From Oscillospiraceae bacterium (GTDB lineage: Bacteria; Bacillota; Clostridia; Oscillospirales; Ruminococcaceae): a stretch of 64,000 nucleotides of DNA. The position numbers were made by a program, and so were the translations under genes. Position 1 is the stretch's first letter, and each line of letters opens with the position of its first letter. The stretch is taken from assembly GCA_022766785.1 (NCBI GenBank), contig JALEOL010000057.1, positions 1 through 64,000 of the forward strand, read 5' to 3'. Positions 35,482 through 43,332 of this stretch are shown here, in pieces. The notes below the pieces were generated by a model. The model was given only the letters and a program-made list of their open reading frames with translations. It was not told the origin of the DNA and made no database searches.

Positions 35482-36185
35482 GCGTGATCCTTGTTACCGG
35501 CGGCACCGGCGCTATTGGCAGCGCGATCGCCGCTGAGTTCGCAAAGACAGACGATGTTATAATCACATACAATTCCCGGGAGGAGCAGGCAAAGCGGCTC
35601 TGCACGGAGCTTCACTGCTCGGCTGTGCAGGCGGACGTGTCGGACTATGCTTCGGCACAGAATGCCGTGGAAAAAGTGCTCCGGGATCACGGCAGGATAG
35701 ACGTGCTGGTGAATAACGCCGGGATATCCCAGATAAAGCTGTTCACGGATATCACCCCGGAGGACTGGCAGAATGTCATGAATGTTGATCTGAACGGGGT
35801 GTATAATATGACGCACGCTGCGGTTCGCTCCATGATAAACCGCAAAAGCGGCGCGATCGTCAATATTTCGTCAGTGTGGGGAGTGTACGGCGGATCCTGC
35901 GAGAGCGCTTATTCAGCGGCAAAGGCAGGGGTCATCGGACTTACTAAGGCTCTGGCACGGGAACTTGGAGCCTCGGGCATAACCGTGAACTGCGTAGCCC
36001 CCGGAGTGATCGACAGCCCGATGAACAGCTCGCACCTTACCCAGGAGGAGCTTTCGGAGCTTTCTGAGCAGACCCCGGTGTGCCGTCTGGGACAGCCCTC
36101 TGAGGTCGCAAAGGCAGTCAGGGCGCTGGCTGAGAACCGTTTTATCACCGGGCAGGTGCTGGGGGTTGACGGCGGATTCTGTTGA
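35478..36185 (+). CDS. ymfI: Elongation factor P 5-aminopentanone reductase (SDR)
   Basis: 235 residues, short-chain dehydrogenase fold. TGGTGAIGSAIAAEF binds NAD(P), NNAG and the SISS-like NISSVWGVYGGSCESAYSAAKAGVIGLTKALA hold the catalytic Ser, Tyr and Lys, and APGVIDSPMNS...ITGQVLGVDGGFC completes the fold. SSVWG-x-x-G-x-x-x-E-x-x-YSA-x-KAG and VIDSPMN are features of the YmfI group, which reduces the 5-aminopentanone group on EF-P. GTG start overlapping the clpE-like stop. FabG-like alternatives cannot be fully excluded. Confidence 0.78.
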   Translation: MSVILVTGGTGAIGSAIAAEFAKTDDVIITYNSREEQAKRLCTELHCSAVQADVSDYASAQNAVEKVLRDHGRIDVLVNNAGISQIKLFTDITPEDWQNVMNVDLNGVYNMTHAAVRSMINRKSGAIVNISSVWGVYGGSCESAYSAAKAGVIGLTKALARELGASGITVNCVAPGVIDSPMNSSHLTQEELSELSEQTPVCRLGQPSEVAKAVRALAENRFITGQVLGVDGGFC

Positions 36186-36282
36186 ATTCAGATAAATGCG
36201 ACACTAGTTCCGTTAAACAATATGACTAAAAATTCAGACGGTTTTTGTATTTGTTTTGTCAAAAAAAACACAAACTTTTTGG

Positions 36283-36311
36283 TTGAATTTTTGGTGAAAA
36301 TATAGTATAAT
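36283..36311 (+). promoter_or_regulatory. Promoter of the oadG-oadB pair
   Basis: TTGAAT (36283-36288), 17-bp spacer, TATAAT (36306-36311) in a very A/T-rich region. AAGGAG precedes the ATG at 36364. Confidence 0.8.
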
Positions 36312-36363
36312 AAATTTGATTTAAAATTCCGAAAGGCGATTTCGGCAAAAAAGGAGACTTAAT

Positions 36364-36939
36364 ATGAACATCGCTTATTCCATTCTGTCGGCTGCGGCTA
36401 GTGTAGAAGCGACTGCAACAGAGGAAGCGTACTCCGGCCCCTGGAAGAATGTCATTGAGGCTTTTCACTCCACCGCTGAGGCGGGAAGTGATCAGACGGC
36501 AGGCGTTGTTGACAGGATCCAGGCGCTGCCTGACGCTCATACACAGCTCACTGACCCTGATTACTGGGGTTCGGTCGGTATCATAACGCTCACCGGTATA
36601 CTGGTTGTATTCTTTATCCTGGCGATCCTTATCTTCCTGTTCTGGCTGATGGGCACTATCTTCAAGAATATCGACAAGAGCAAGAAGGCAAAGGCTGAGG
36701 CTGCAAAGGCGGCTGCTGTCAAGACTGCTCCAGCTCCTGCGCCGGCTCCCGTTGAGCAGGTCGTTCCGGAAGCGGTCGATGACGACGATGAGATAATGGC
36801 TGTCATCAGCGCGGCGATCGCTGCTTACGCCGAGGATGAGGGCACCGCCTACACCATCAGGGATGTAAAGCGCCGTGACAACAGGTCGCGCTCGGCATGG
36901 AGCCTTGCTGGTATCGGTGAGAATACGCGCCCGTTCTGA
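36364..36939 (+). CDS. OadG-like gamma subunit of a sodium-pumping decarboxylase
   Basis: 191 residues. An N-terminal stretch with weak signal-like character is followed by one long helix (VGIITLTGILVVFFILAILIFLFWLMGTIF), an Ala/Pro/Lys-rich linker and a C-terminal block IMAVISAAIAAYAEDE...SRSAWSLAGIGENTRPF, the typical OadG end (W-x-x-AG). OadG joins the carboxyltransferase to the membrane beta subunit. The order gamma-beta fits, but alpha and the biotin carrier are not here. Confidence 0.82.
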   Translation: MNIAYSILSAAASVEATATEEAYSGPWKNVIEAFHSTAEAGSDQTAGVVDRIQALPDAHTQLTDPDYWGSVGIITLTGILVVFFILAILIFLFWLMGTIFKNIDKSKKAKAEAAKAAAVKTAPAPAPAPVEQVVPEAVDDDDEIMAVISAAIAAYAEDEGTAYTIRDVKRRDNRSRSAWSLAGIGENTRPF

Positions 36940-36965
36940 GAACAGACAGAAAGGAATATTGAAGC

Positions 36966-38240
36966 ATGGAAATATTTGTTGATACCATAAAATCGCTCGC
37001 CACTGGCTCCGGCTTCGCAGGCTTCGGAGTGGAGAACGGCTGGCAGAGCATCATTATGATACTGCTTTCCTTCGTCCTGTTCTATCTGGCGATAAAGAAG
37101 CAGTACGAGCCGCTGCTGATGCTGCCTATTGCATTCGGTATGCTGCTCACCAACCTCCCCGGCAGCGGACTTTATCACGCTGAACTGTGGAACCCGGCGA
37201 CAAACCCGTATTTCGCCCCCGAATATCTCCAGGAGGGCGCAAATCTCACAATAACCTATGTCAAGGAAGTCAGCCTGGATTACGGCAGAGTGCTTCACGA
37301 GGGCGGTCTGCTGGATATGCTGTACCTCGGCGTTAAGCTCGGTATCTATCCGCCTATCATCTTCCTCGGCATCGGCGCTATGACTGACTTCGGCCCGCTG
37401 ATCGCAAACCCGAAGAGCTTCCTGCTCGGCGCGGCTGCACAGGGCGGTATCTTCTTTACATTCCTCGGTGCGTGCCTTATCAATGCCACCGGTATCGGCG
37501 ACGGCTTCAGCCTGAAGCAGGCGGCTTCTATCGCTATCATCGGCGGTGCGGACGGCCCTACGGCTATCTTCCTTACATCAAAGCTCGCTCCTGAGCTGCT
37601 CGGCTCTATCGCGGTGGCGGCTTACTCCTACATGGCGCTTGTGCCGGTTATTCAGCCGCCTATCATGAAGCTGCTCACCACAAAGAAAGAGCGCGAGGTC
37701 AAGATGGGTCAGCTCCGTCAGGTCTCCAAGCTGGAGAAGGTCGTATTCCCGATCGCAGTTACCGTTATCGTAGTTCTTATCGTTCCGGACGCGGCTTCAC
37801 TTGTCGGAATGCTCATGCTTGGTAATCTCATGAAGGAGTCCGGCGTTTGCGAACGTCTGGTAAAGACCGCTACAAACGAACTGATGAACATTATCACAAT
37901 TTTCCTTGGTGTTACGGTGGGTGCGACAGCGGTTGCACAGAACTTCCTCAAGGTCGATACGCTGCTCATCATCGCACTGGGTCTTATCGCATTCTGCATT
38001 GGTACTGCATGCGGCGTACTGCTCGGCAAGCTGATGTATCTGCTTTCCGGTGGAAAGATAAATCCGCTGATCGGCTCCGCCGGCGTTTCGGCGGTTCCAA
38101 TGGCGGCTCGTGTTTCACAGAAGGTCGGTCAGGAGACCAATCCTTCCAACTTCCTGCTGATGCACGCTATGGGTCCGAACGTTGCAGGCGTTATCGGTTC
38201 AGCCGTTGCGGCAGGCGTACTGCTCAGTGTGCTTGGTTAA
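36966..38240 (+). CDS. Sodium ion-translocating decarboxylase beta subunit
   Basis: 424 residues, multi-pass. MLPIAFGMLLTNLP, GGLLDMLYLGVKLGIYPPIIFLGIGAMTDFGPLIANPKSFLLGAAAQ, GGADGPTAIFLTSKLAPEL and NPLIGSAGVSAVPMAARVSQKVG are the OadB/MmdB/GcdB hallmarks, including the Asp in the GADGPT and GAMTDFGP loops for sodium transport. The pair may serve methylmalonyl-CoA, oxaloacetate or glutaconyl-CoA decarboxylase; the alpha subunit needed to decide is missing from the window. Confidence 0.93.
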   Translation: MEIFVDTIKSLATGSGFAGFGVENGWQSIIMILLSFVLFYLAIKKQYEPLLMLPIAFGMLLTNLPGSGLYHAELWNPATNPYFAPEYLQEGANLTITYVKEVSLDYGRVLHEGGLLDMLYLGVKLGIYPPIIFLGIGAMTDFGPLIANPKSFLLGAAAQGGIFFTFLGACLINATGIGDGFSLKQAASIAIIGGADGPTAIFLTSKLAPELLGSIAVAAYSYMALVPVIQPPIMKLLTTKKEREVKMGQLRQVSKLEKVVFPIAVTVIVVLIVPDAASLVGMLMLGNLMKESGVCERLVKTATNELMNIITIFLGVTVGATAVAQNFLKVDTLLIIALGLIAFCIGTACGVLLGKLMYLLSGGKINPLIGSAGVSAVPMAARVSQKVGQETNPSNFLLMHAMGPNVAGVIGSAVAAGVLLSVLG

Positions 38241-38250
38241 ACTGAATATC

Positions 38251-38282
38251 AAAGGCGGTCGGTGTTTCCGGTCGCCTTTTTT
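38251..38282 (+). terminator. Rho-independent terminator
   Basis: AAAGGCG...CGCCTTT stem with an inner CGG/CCG pair and a T6 tail, right after the beta-subunit gene. Confidence 0.9.
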
Positions 38283-38302
38283 CACGAGTTTTATAAAATC
38301 TA

Positions 38303-38331
38303 TTGAAAAATCAAGCAAATTTTGATATAAT
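38303..38331 (+). promoter_or_regulatory. Promoter of pyrB
   Basis: TTGAAA (38303-38308), 17-bp spacer, TATAAT (38326-38331). There is no room for a PyrR attenuator between this promoter and the start codon 30 bp downstream. Confidence 0.8.
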
Positions 38332-38361
38332 ATAAAGAAAAACACAGGAAAGGTGATCTGC

Positions 38362-39444
38362 TTGAACCAGAAATTCAATAACCTGATCGATATGGACGAT
38401 TACAGCGTTTCCCAGTGGAACGCCATGGTAAGGCTTGCCGAGGATATCATGCGCCGACCGGAAAGCTATGCCGACAAATGCCGGGGAAAGATCATGGCAA
38501 CGCTTTTTTATGAGCCTTCCACGCGCACCCAGATGAGCTTCCAGGCGGCTATGATACGGCTCGGCGGCAGCGTTATCGGCTTTGACAATCCCGGAAATTC
38601 CTCCGTGTCAAAGGGAGAGAACTTAAAGGATACGATAAAGATCGTCAGCAGCTATTCCGATATACTGGTAATGCGGCACAATCAGGAAGGCTCCGCGAGG
38701 GCGGCGGCGCTTTCGGCGGAGTGCCCTGTCATCAACGCCGGTGACGGCGGACATCTCCACCCGACCCAGACCCTCACCGACCTGCTTACCCTGAAAACTG
38801 AATTGGGCAGGCTTGACGATCTCACTGTGGGGCTGTGCGGCGACCTCAAGTACGGCAGGACTGTCCACTCGATACTAAAGGCGCTTTCCTGCTACAAGAA
38901 CAACAGATTTATCCTGATATCCACCCCTGCGCTGGGGCTGCCGGAATACATCAAGGACGTGCTCAGGGCGCGCGGCTGCGAGTTCCGGGAGGTCAACACC
39001 ATTGAGGAGGCTCTGCCGGAGCTTGACATGCTGTACATGACCAGGATCCAGCAGGAGCGATTCCCGTCAACGGAGGAGTACGAGAAGCAGAAGGGCGTTT
39101 ATATCCTCACCCGGGAAAAAATGCAGCTTGCACGAAAAGATATGATCGTAATGCACCCCCTGCCCAGGGTGAACGAGATAGAGGTCAGCATTGACGACGA
39201 CCCCCGTGCCGCGTACTTCCGCCAGGCAAAATGCGGAATGTATGTCCGCATGGCGCTGATACTCACGACGCTCAACAACGAACTGAAAGCAAATCCCCTG
39301 CTGGTGGGGACTATCCACAATGAATGTCAGTGCACAAATCCCAAGTGCATCACCCAGACGGAGAAATACCTTCCGCACAGCTTCAGGAAGTACGGAGATA
39401 TGCTGATCTGCGAGTACTGCGATGAACGAGTGCTGATGAAATGA
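38362..39444 (+). CDS. pyrB: Aspartate carbamoyltransferase fused to a PyrI-type zinc ribbon
   Basis: 360 residues from the TTG at 38362 (AAAGGTG upstream); GTG at 38353 is an alternative. The catalytic chain is complete: FYEPSTRTQMSFQAAM (carbamoyl phosphate), VINAGDGGHLHPTQTLTDLLTL and MHPLPRVNEI. Normal PyrB would end near residue 305. Here a short linker leads to C-x-C-x4-C...C-x2-C (CQCTNPKC ... CEYCDE, with LPHSFRKYGDMLIC between), matching the zinc domain at the end of the regulatory chain PyrI. The allosteric nucleotide domain of PyrI is absent. It makes carbamoyl-aspartate in pyrimidine synthesis. Confidence 0.92.
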   Translation: MNQKFNNLIDMDDYSVSQWNAMVRLAEDIMRRPESYADKCRGKIMATLFYEPSTRTQMSFQAAMIRLGGSVIGFDNPGNSSVSKGENLKDTIKIVSSYSDILVMRHNQEGSARAAALSAECPVINAGDGGHLHPTQTLTDLLTLKTELGRLDDLTVGLCGDLKYGRTVHSILKALSCYKNNRFILISTPALGLPEYIKDVLRARGCEFREVNTIEEALPELDMLYMTRIQQERFPSTEEYEKQKGVYILTREKMQLARKDMIVMHPLPRVNEIEVSIDDDPRAAYFRQAKCGMYVRMALILTTLNNELKANPLLVGTIHNECQCTNPKCITQTEKYLPHSFRKYGDMLICEYCDERVLMK

Positions 39445-39514
39445 TCTTTGCCGCTTCTGACTGGTTCAGGGGCGGTTGGTTTTAGCAGGTCTGTTTTTGC
39501 GGAAGAGTGATATT

Positions 39515-39970
39515 ATGAAAAGTGCATTATATCTGATCTGGCAGTGTACATGGGGCGTTTTGCAGTCGCTGACAGGCGCGGTGATCTTCCTGCTGCATAT
39601 CCGTGACAGACACTGCTGCTTTCACGGCGCGGTCGTCACTGAATGGAAATACGGTTCGAGCGTTTCACTGGGAATGTTCGTCTTTATCACACACGACCCG
39701 TATTATTCCGGGCTGAAAGACGGGTGCACAAAGGCTGAGCATTCACAGAAACTCCTCGCACATGAGTACGGGCACACTGTCCAGTCGCTTATTTTAGGGC
39801 CGCTATATCTGTTTGTGATCGGCATTCCGTCAATTTTGTGGGCAGGGCTTCCGCCGTGCAGAAGAAAACGCAGGGAGCAGGGGATATCGTATTATTCTTT
39901 TTATACAGAGAAGTGGGCGGACTTTCTGGGAGAAAAAGTGACAAAACTGTCAATGGAGGAACTATGGTAA
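39515..39970 (+). CDS. Membrane protein with an HEXXH motif, function unknown
   Basis: 151 residues from the ATG at 39515 behind GGAAGAG. One N-terminal hydrophobic helix, then AEHSQKLLAHEYGHTVQSLILGPLYLFVIGIPSILW: the HEYGH motif at the start of a second helix is the zinc site of gluzincin-type proteases. A second protein ligand, EKWAD, lies near the C-terminus. The protein is too short for a standard M48 or M50 peptidase. It overlaps the next gene by 7 bp. Protease activity is an inference from the motif. Confidence 0.7.
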   Translation: MKSALYLIWQCTWGVLQSLTGAVIFLLHIRDRHCCFHGAVVTEWKYGSSVSLGMFVFITHDPYYSGLKDGCTKAEHSQKLLAHEYGHTVQSLILGPLYLFVIGIPSILWAGLPPCRRKRREQGISYYSFYTEKWADFLGEKVTKLSMEELW

Positions 39971-41052
39971 ACGAACGCACCATTTTTGAGAAATATCGCA
40001 GTGAGAGAAGCAATGAGCTAGCCCTTGCGTGCTGTATCACAAGGCATACGGTTAGCGCTGTGCTTTATGATATTGCTTTGAAAAGACGATATGCAAGGTG
40101 CGTGCAATTCGGGGTGACAGTCAGTGCGGATAATGCTATCACCTGTATCGGAAATGCTGCGCTGAGGCTCATGCGTGAAAGCGGAACCGCCGGGAATGTG
40201 GTCAGAAAGTTGGGATTTGCTGCCCCGGCAGATGTTACTATGATCATCGAGGAAATGCTTTCCCCGACCGATCTGTTTTTGTCCCCGGAAACAGAGTTCG
40301 TGATACTGCCGATCATTTCGGCATCGCTTGGCGGGGATTTCACTGCGGTTATTGCGGCAGCATTACAGCATGGAGGAAATGTACTTGAGGTTGATATGAC
40401 CGGTGGATTTCGAGCGGCGTCCTGCGTTGATGGTCAGCTGAAAACGGCGTGTCTCCCTATGAAAGGCGGTCTGGATTACAGCGGTATTGAAAGCGGTATG
40501 CCCCTTGAATTCGGCGCTATCGACCAGCTCAGCCGGGAACCTGACGGGACATTGTGTTACAGCGTTATCGGGGACGGAGACGGTCTCGGCGTATCCGCTT
40601 CAGCGGCGGCGCAGGCGGTGCGTATCATGCTTGACATCGGCGCACTGGACAGCGACGGCATTATGACCGACCGTGATCTGTTTTACATAGGGGAGGATCA
40701 CTTCATCTCACAGAATGACGTTCGGGCGGTGCAGTCGGACAAGGCGGCGTGCCGTGCGGCTCTTGAAAGGCTCGGAGAGCTTACCGGAACTCATGACCGT
40801 GTAATAATTTCCGGCGAGGCTTTCGGCAATGAACAGGGTGCGGCTGCGATGGCTCAGCTTGGCGCTGTTCCCAGGGGGCTTGGCGAGAAGTACGGCTGGA
40901 GCAGATCCCCGGCTGAGCAGGGACTTATAAACTGCCTGACTGACCCGGAGCTGCTCGGTAAGTTAACGGAGCTTTGCGGCTCTGCCGAGGATATTTCACC
41001 ATTGATGAATGACGGCTTTGACGAACTATACATAAAAAATCTCGTATTTTAG
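39964..41052 (+). CDS. RACo-like ASKHA-domain protein without a ferredoxin domain
   Basis: 362 residues. The segment VDMTGGFRAASCVDGQLKTACLPMKGGLDYSGIESGMPLEFGAIDQ corresponds to the ATP-binding core of corrinoid-protein reductive activators (DUF4445: DIGTNGEI...AAGPAFEG...GM-x-x-x-x-GAI), and GDGLGVSASAAAQAVRIMLDIGALDSDG matches the following helix region. The usual 2Fe-2S N-terminus is missing and the DIGTN loop reads DMTGG, so it may not hydrolyse ATP as the family does. No corrinoid methyltransferase lies near. I infer only a distant relationship. Confidence 0.6.
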   Translation: MVNERTIFEKYRSERSNELALACCITRHTVSAVLYDIALKRRYARCVQFGVTVSADNAITCIGNAALRLMRESGTAGNVVRKLGFAAPADVTMIIEEMLSPTDLFLSPETEFVILPIISASLGGDFTAVIAAALQHGGNVLEVDMTGGFRAASCVDGQLKTACLPMKGGLDYSGIESGMPLEFGAIDQLSREPDGTLCYSVIGDGDGLGVSASAAAQAVRIMLDIGALDSDGIMTDRDLFYIGEDHFISQNDVRAVQSDKAACRAALERLGELTGTHDRVIISGEAFGNEQGAAAMAQLGAVPRGLGEKYGWSRSPAEQGLINCLTDPELLGKLTELCGSAEDISPLMNDGFDELYIKNLVF

Positions 41053-41084
41053 GCAATTTTGTATGAAAAATCAGTGAAAAGCAC

Positions 41085-41113
41085 TTGATTTTTTCCTTGA
41101 AAGATGATATAAT
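41085..41113 (+). promoter_or_regulatory. Promoter of rplS
   Basis: TTGATT (41085-41090), 17-bp spacer, TATAAT (41108-41113), leaving an untranslated leader of about 160 nt. Confidence 0.8.
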
Positions 41114-41119
41114 ATTAAA

Positions 41120-41275
41120 GCATTTAGTATCCGTTAGTCTGCTTTCGGCAGGTTAATGTGTGTTAATGCGCGGCAATAAGCCAAACATTAAAAACGGATA
41201 GTCCGCTGTTATGGGGAAGTCCCCGGTGCATTGCACCCGAGTAAGTCGATCTCAAGAATATCCGAAAAATCAGGA
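41120..41275 (+). promoter_or_regulatory. Probable ribosomal protein L19 leader
   Basis: The leader before rplS is dense in pairing: TATCCGTT near 41128 can pair with AACGGATA near 41195, CTGC-TTTCG-GCAG, GGGGAAGTCCCC and GGTGC-ATT-GCACC form local hairpins. Its place, size and ATCCG/CGGAT core fit the autoregulatory L19 leader described in Firmicutes, in which L19 is expected to bind its own mRNA. Assigned by context and visible pairing, not by model search. Confidence 0.6.
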
Positions 41276-41283
41276 GGAAAATT

Positions 41284-41625
41284 ATGGACGCATTAAAACT
41301 CATTGAGCAGGGCAGCATGAAGGCTGAGGCTCCCGTTGTCGAGATCGGTGACCTGGTAAAGGTTCACGTTAAGATCAAGGAAGGCGAGAAGTTCCGTATC
41401 CAGATCTTCGAGGGCACAGTTATCGCAAAGAAGCACGGCGGCATCAACGAGACTTTCACCGTAAGACGTGTGGCTCACGGTGTTGGCATCGAGAGAGTGT
41501 TCCCGCTCCACAGCCCGACTGTAGAGAAGGTTGAGCTGGTTAGAAACGGTAAGGTTCGCAGAGCTAAGCTGTACTACCTGCGCGACAGAGTTGGTAAGGC
41601 TGCTAAGGTCAAGTCCAAGGTTTGA
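41284..41625 (+). CDS. rplS: 50S ribosomal protein L19
   Basis: 113 residues. IEIGD-like [92 protein letters not shown] is the complete L19 signature. It lies at the 30S-50S interface. GGAGG precedes the ATG. Confidence 0.98.
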   Translation: MDALKLIEQGSMKAEAPVVEIGDLVKVHVKIKEGEKFRIQIFEGTVIAKKHGGINETFTVRRVAHGVGIERVFPLHSPTVEKVELVRNGKVRRAKLYYLRDRVGKAAKVKSKV

Positions 41626-41707
41626 TCTTTCAAACCGGATCCCTCATTCATGCAATGCTCCGCTTCGGCGGGGCTTAGCGTGGATATGCTGAGAAAGAGT
41701 ATGTGCA

Positions 41708-42460
41708 ATGTCTGAGAACGAGAGCCTGGAAGAAAAGTCCACCGCTGAAGCTGCGGAGACATCAGAGCAGAACACCGCCGTTCCTTCAAATGAAGGCGGC
41801 GTGCAGATAAACGCAGACGAGGGCAGCGAGCCGATCACCGAAGGAGCTGTAGTTTTACCGGACAAGGCTGACGGTGAAAAAACAGAGCCGCCGGCAAAAC
41901 CCTTTTCCAACGCCCTTGAGTGGGCAGGGAGCCTTGTTTACGCTGTTCTGGTCATGCTGCTTCTTAATCTGTTCGTGTTCCGTTCTATCACTGTCGATGG
42001 CAGCTCGATGAACAACACGCTTTCAGACAAGGACAGAGTTATCTCCACCAATTTCTTCTACACGCCGTCGAGGGGCGATATCGTTGTGCTCCAGGCTGAC
42101 AGGATACCGAATTCCGTCACCGGGAAATACGGCGAGCCTATCATCAAGCGTGTTATTGCGCTGGCTGGAGATACTATCAAGTTCGATTTCGAAAACGGCG
42201 AGGTCTACCTGAAAAAAGCAGGTGAGAGCGAGTTCGAAAAGCTGGAAGAGGACTATATCGCCGCGCCGACAGTGAACAAGCTCGACCGTCATTCCGGCGA
42301 GGAGCACACCGTTCCGGAGCACTGCGTGTTTGTTATGGGCGACAACAGAAATCGTTCCCTTGACAGCCGCAGCCTTATGGTCGGAGACGTTGACACAGAC
42401 CTTATTATGGGCAGGGCGTTCGTGCGCCTGTTCCCGATAGATCAGTTCAAATGGCTATGA
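41708..42460 (+). CDS. lepB: Signal peptidase I
   Basis: 250 residues. An acidic ~65-residue cytosolic extension precedes the single membrane helix (VYAVLVMLLLNLFVFRSI). Box B VDGSSMNNTL holds the catalytic Ser near 99, box D IIKRVIALAGD the Lys near 146, and box E VFVMGDNRNRSLDSR is complete. It removes signal peptides from exported proteins such as the NPDTG and choice-of-anchor-A proteins here. rplS-lepB-rbgA-rnhB is the usual Firmicutes order. The SD is weak. Confidence 0.95.
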   Translation: MSENESLEEKSTAEAAETSEQNTAVPSNEGGVQINADEGSEPITEGAVVLPDKADGEKTEPPAKPFSNALEWAGSLVYAVLVMLLLNLFVFRSITVDGSSMNNTLSDKDRVISTNFFYTPSRGDIVVLQADRIPNSVTGKYGEPIIKRVIALAGDTIKFDFENGEVYLKKAGESEFEKLEEDYIAAPTVNKLDRHSGEEHTVPEHCVFVMGDNRNRSLDSRSLMVGDVDTDLIMGRAFVRLFPIDQFKWL

Positions 42461-43332
42461 ATGATGTAGGAAATATCCAGTGGTTCCCCGGGCATATGAC
42501 CAAGACCAGGCGGCTTATTGAGGCTGACCTGAAAATGGTGGACGCCGTGGTGGAGATCACTGACGCGAGGATACCCGAAAGCAGCAGAAATCCGATACTG
42601 GACGAGCTGGTGAGGGATAAGCCGCGTATCATTCTGATGAACAAATGCGATTACGCCGACGAGGCTGCTACCCGTGCGTGGAAGCAGTTCTACGAAAAAA
42701 AGGGCATACGCGTGCTTACATGCGACTGCCGGAGCGGAAAGGGGCTGAACGCTTTCCTGCCGGAGGTGAAGCGGCTGCTGGCGGAGCTTATCGAGCGCAG
42801 AAAAAAGCGCGGAATGATAGGCAAGGCGCTGCGGCTGATGGTGGTGGGTATCCCCAATGTCGGCAAAAGCTCGTTCATCAACAGAATGGCGAAAACAAAG
42901 AAAACCAAGGTGGGCGACAAGCCCGGAGTTACACGCGGTAAGCAGTGGGTATCCATTGACAAGGACGTGGAGCTTCTGGACATGCCGGGCATTCTATGGC
43001 CGAAATTCGACGACCAGACGGCGGCTCAGCGGCTTGCTTTCACCGGGGCGATAAAAGATGATGTCATGGACACCGAGGCGCTGGCAAGGGCGCTGGGCGC
43101 GGTTCTGAAAGAGCAGTACCCGGAGCTTCTGAACGCGCGCTACAAGCTGACCGGAGAGGAGGATATCCTACGGGATATCGCGAGATCAAGGGGAATGCTG
43201 ATATCCGGCGGTGAACCGGATACTGAGCGGGCTGCTGCGGCGCTTCTTGACGAATACAGAGGTGGAAAAATTGGCAGGATCACCCTCGAAAGACCAGGCT
43301 CAGCTGACTCTGCTGGAAGAAGAAACGCCTGA
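42451..43332 (+). CDS. rbgA: Ribosome biogenesis GTPase RbgA (YlqF)
   Basis: 293 residues with a circularly permuted GTPase: IILMNKCDYAD (G4) comes before VVGIPNVGKSSFINRM (G1, near 132) and LLDMPGILWP (G3). IQWFPGHMTKTRRLIEADLKMVDAVVEITDARIPESSRNP is the family N-terminus. It acts in late assembly of the 50S subunit. It overlaps lepB by 10 bp; ATG at 42457 is an alternative start. Confidence 0.95.
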   Translation: MAMNDVGNIQWFPGHMTKTRRLIEADLKMVDAVVEITDARIPESSRNPILDELVRDKPRIILMNKCDYADEAATRAWKQFYEKKGIRVLTCDCRSGKGLNAFLPEVKRLLAELIERRKKRGMIGKALRLMVVGIPNVGKSSFINRMAKTKKTKVGDKPGVTRGKQWVSIDKDVELLDMPGILWPKFDDQTAAQRLAFTGAIKDDVMDTEALARALGAVLKEQYPELLNARYKLTGEEDILRDIARSRGMLISGGEPDTERAAAALLDEYRGGKIGRITLERPGSADSAGRRNA

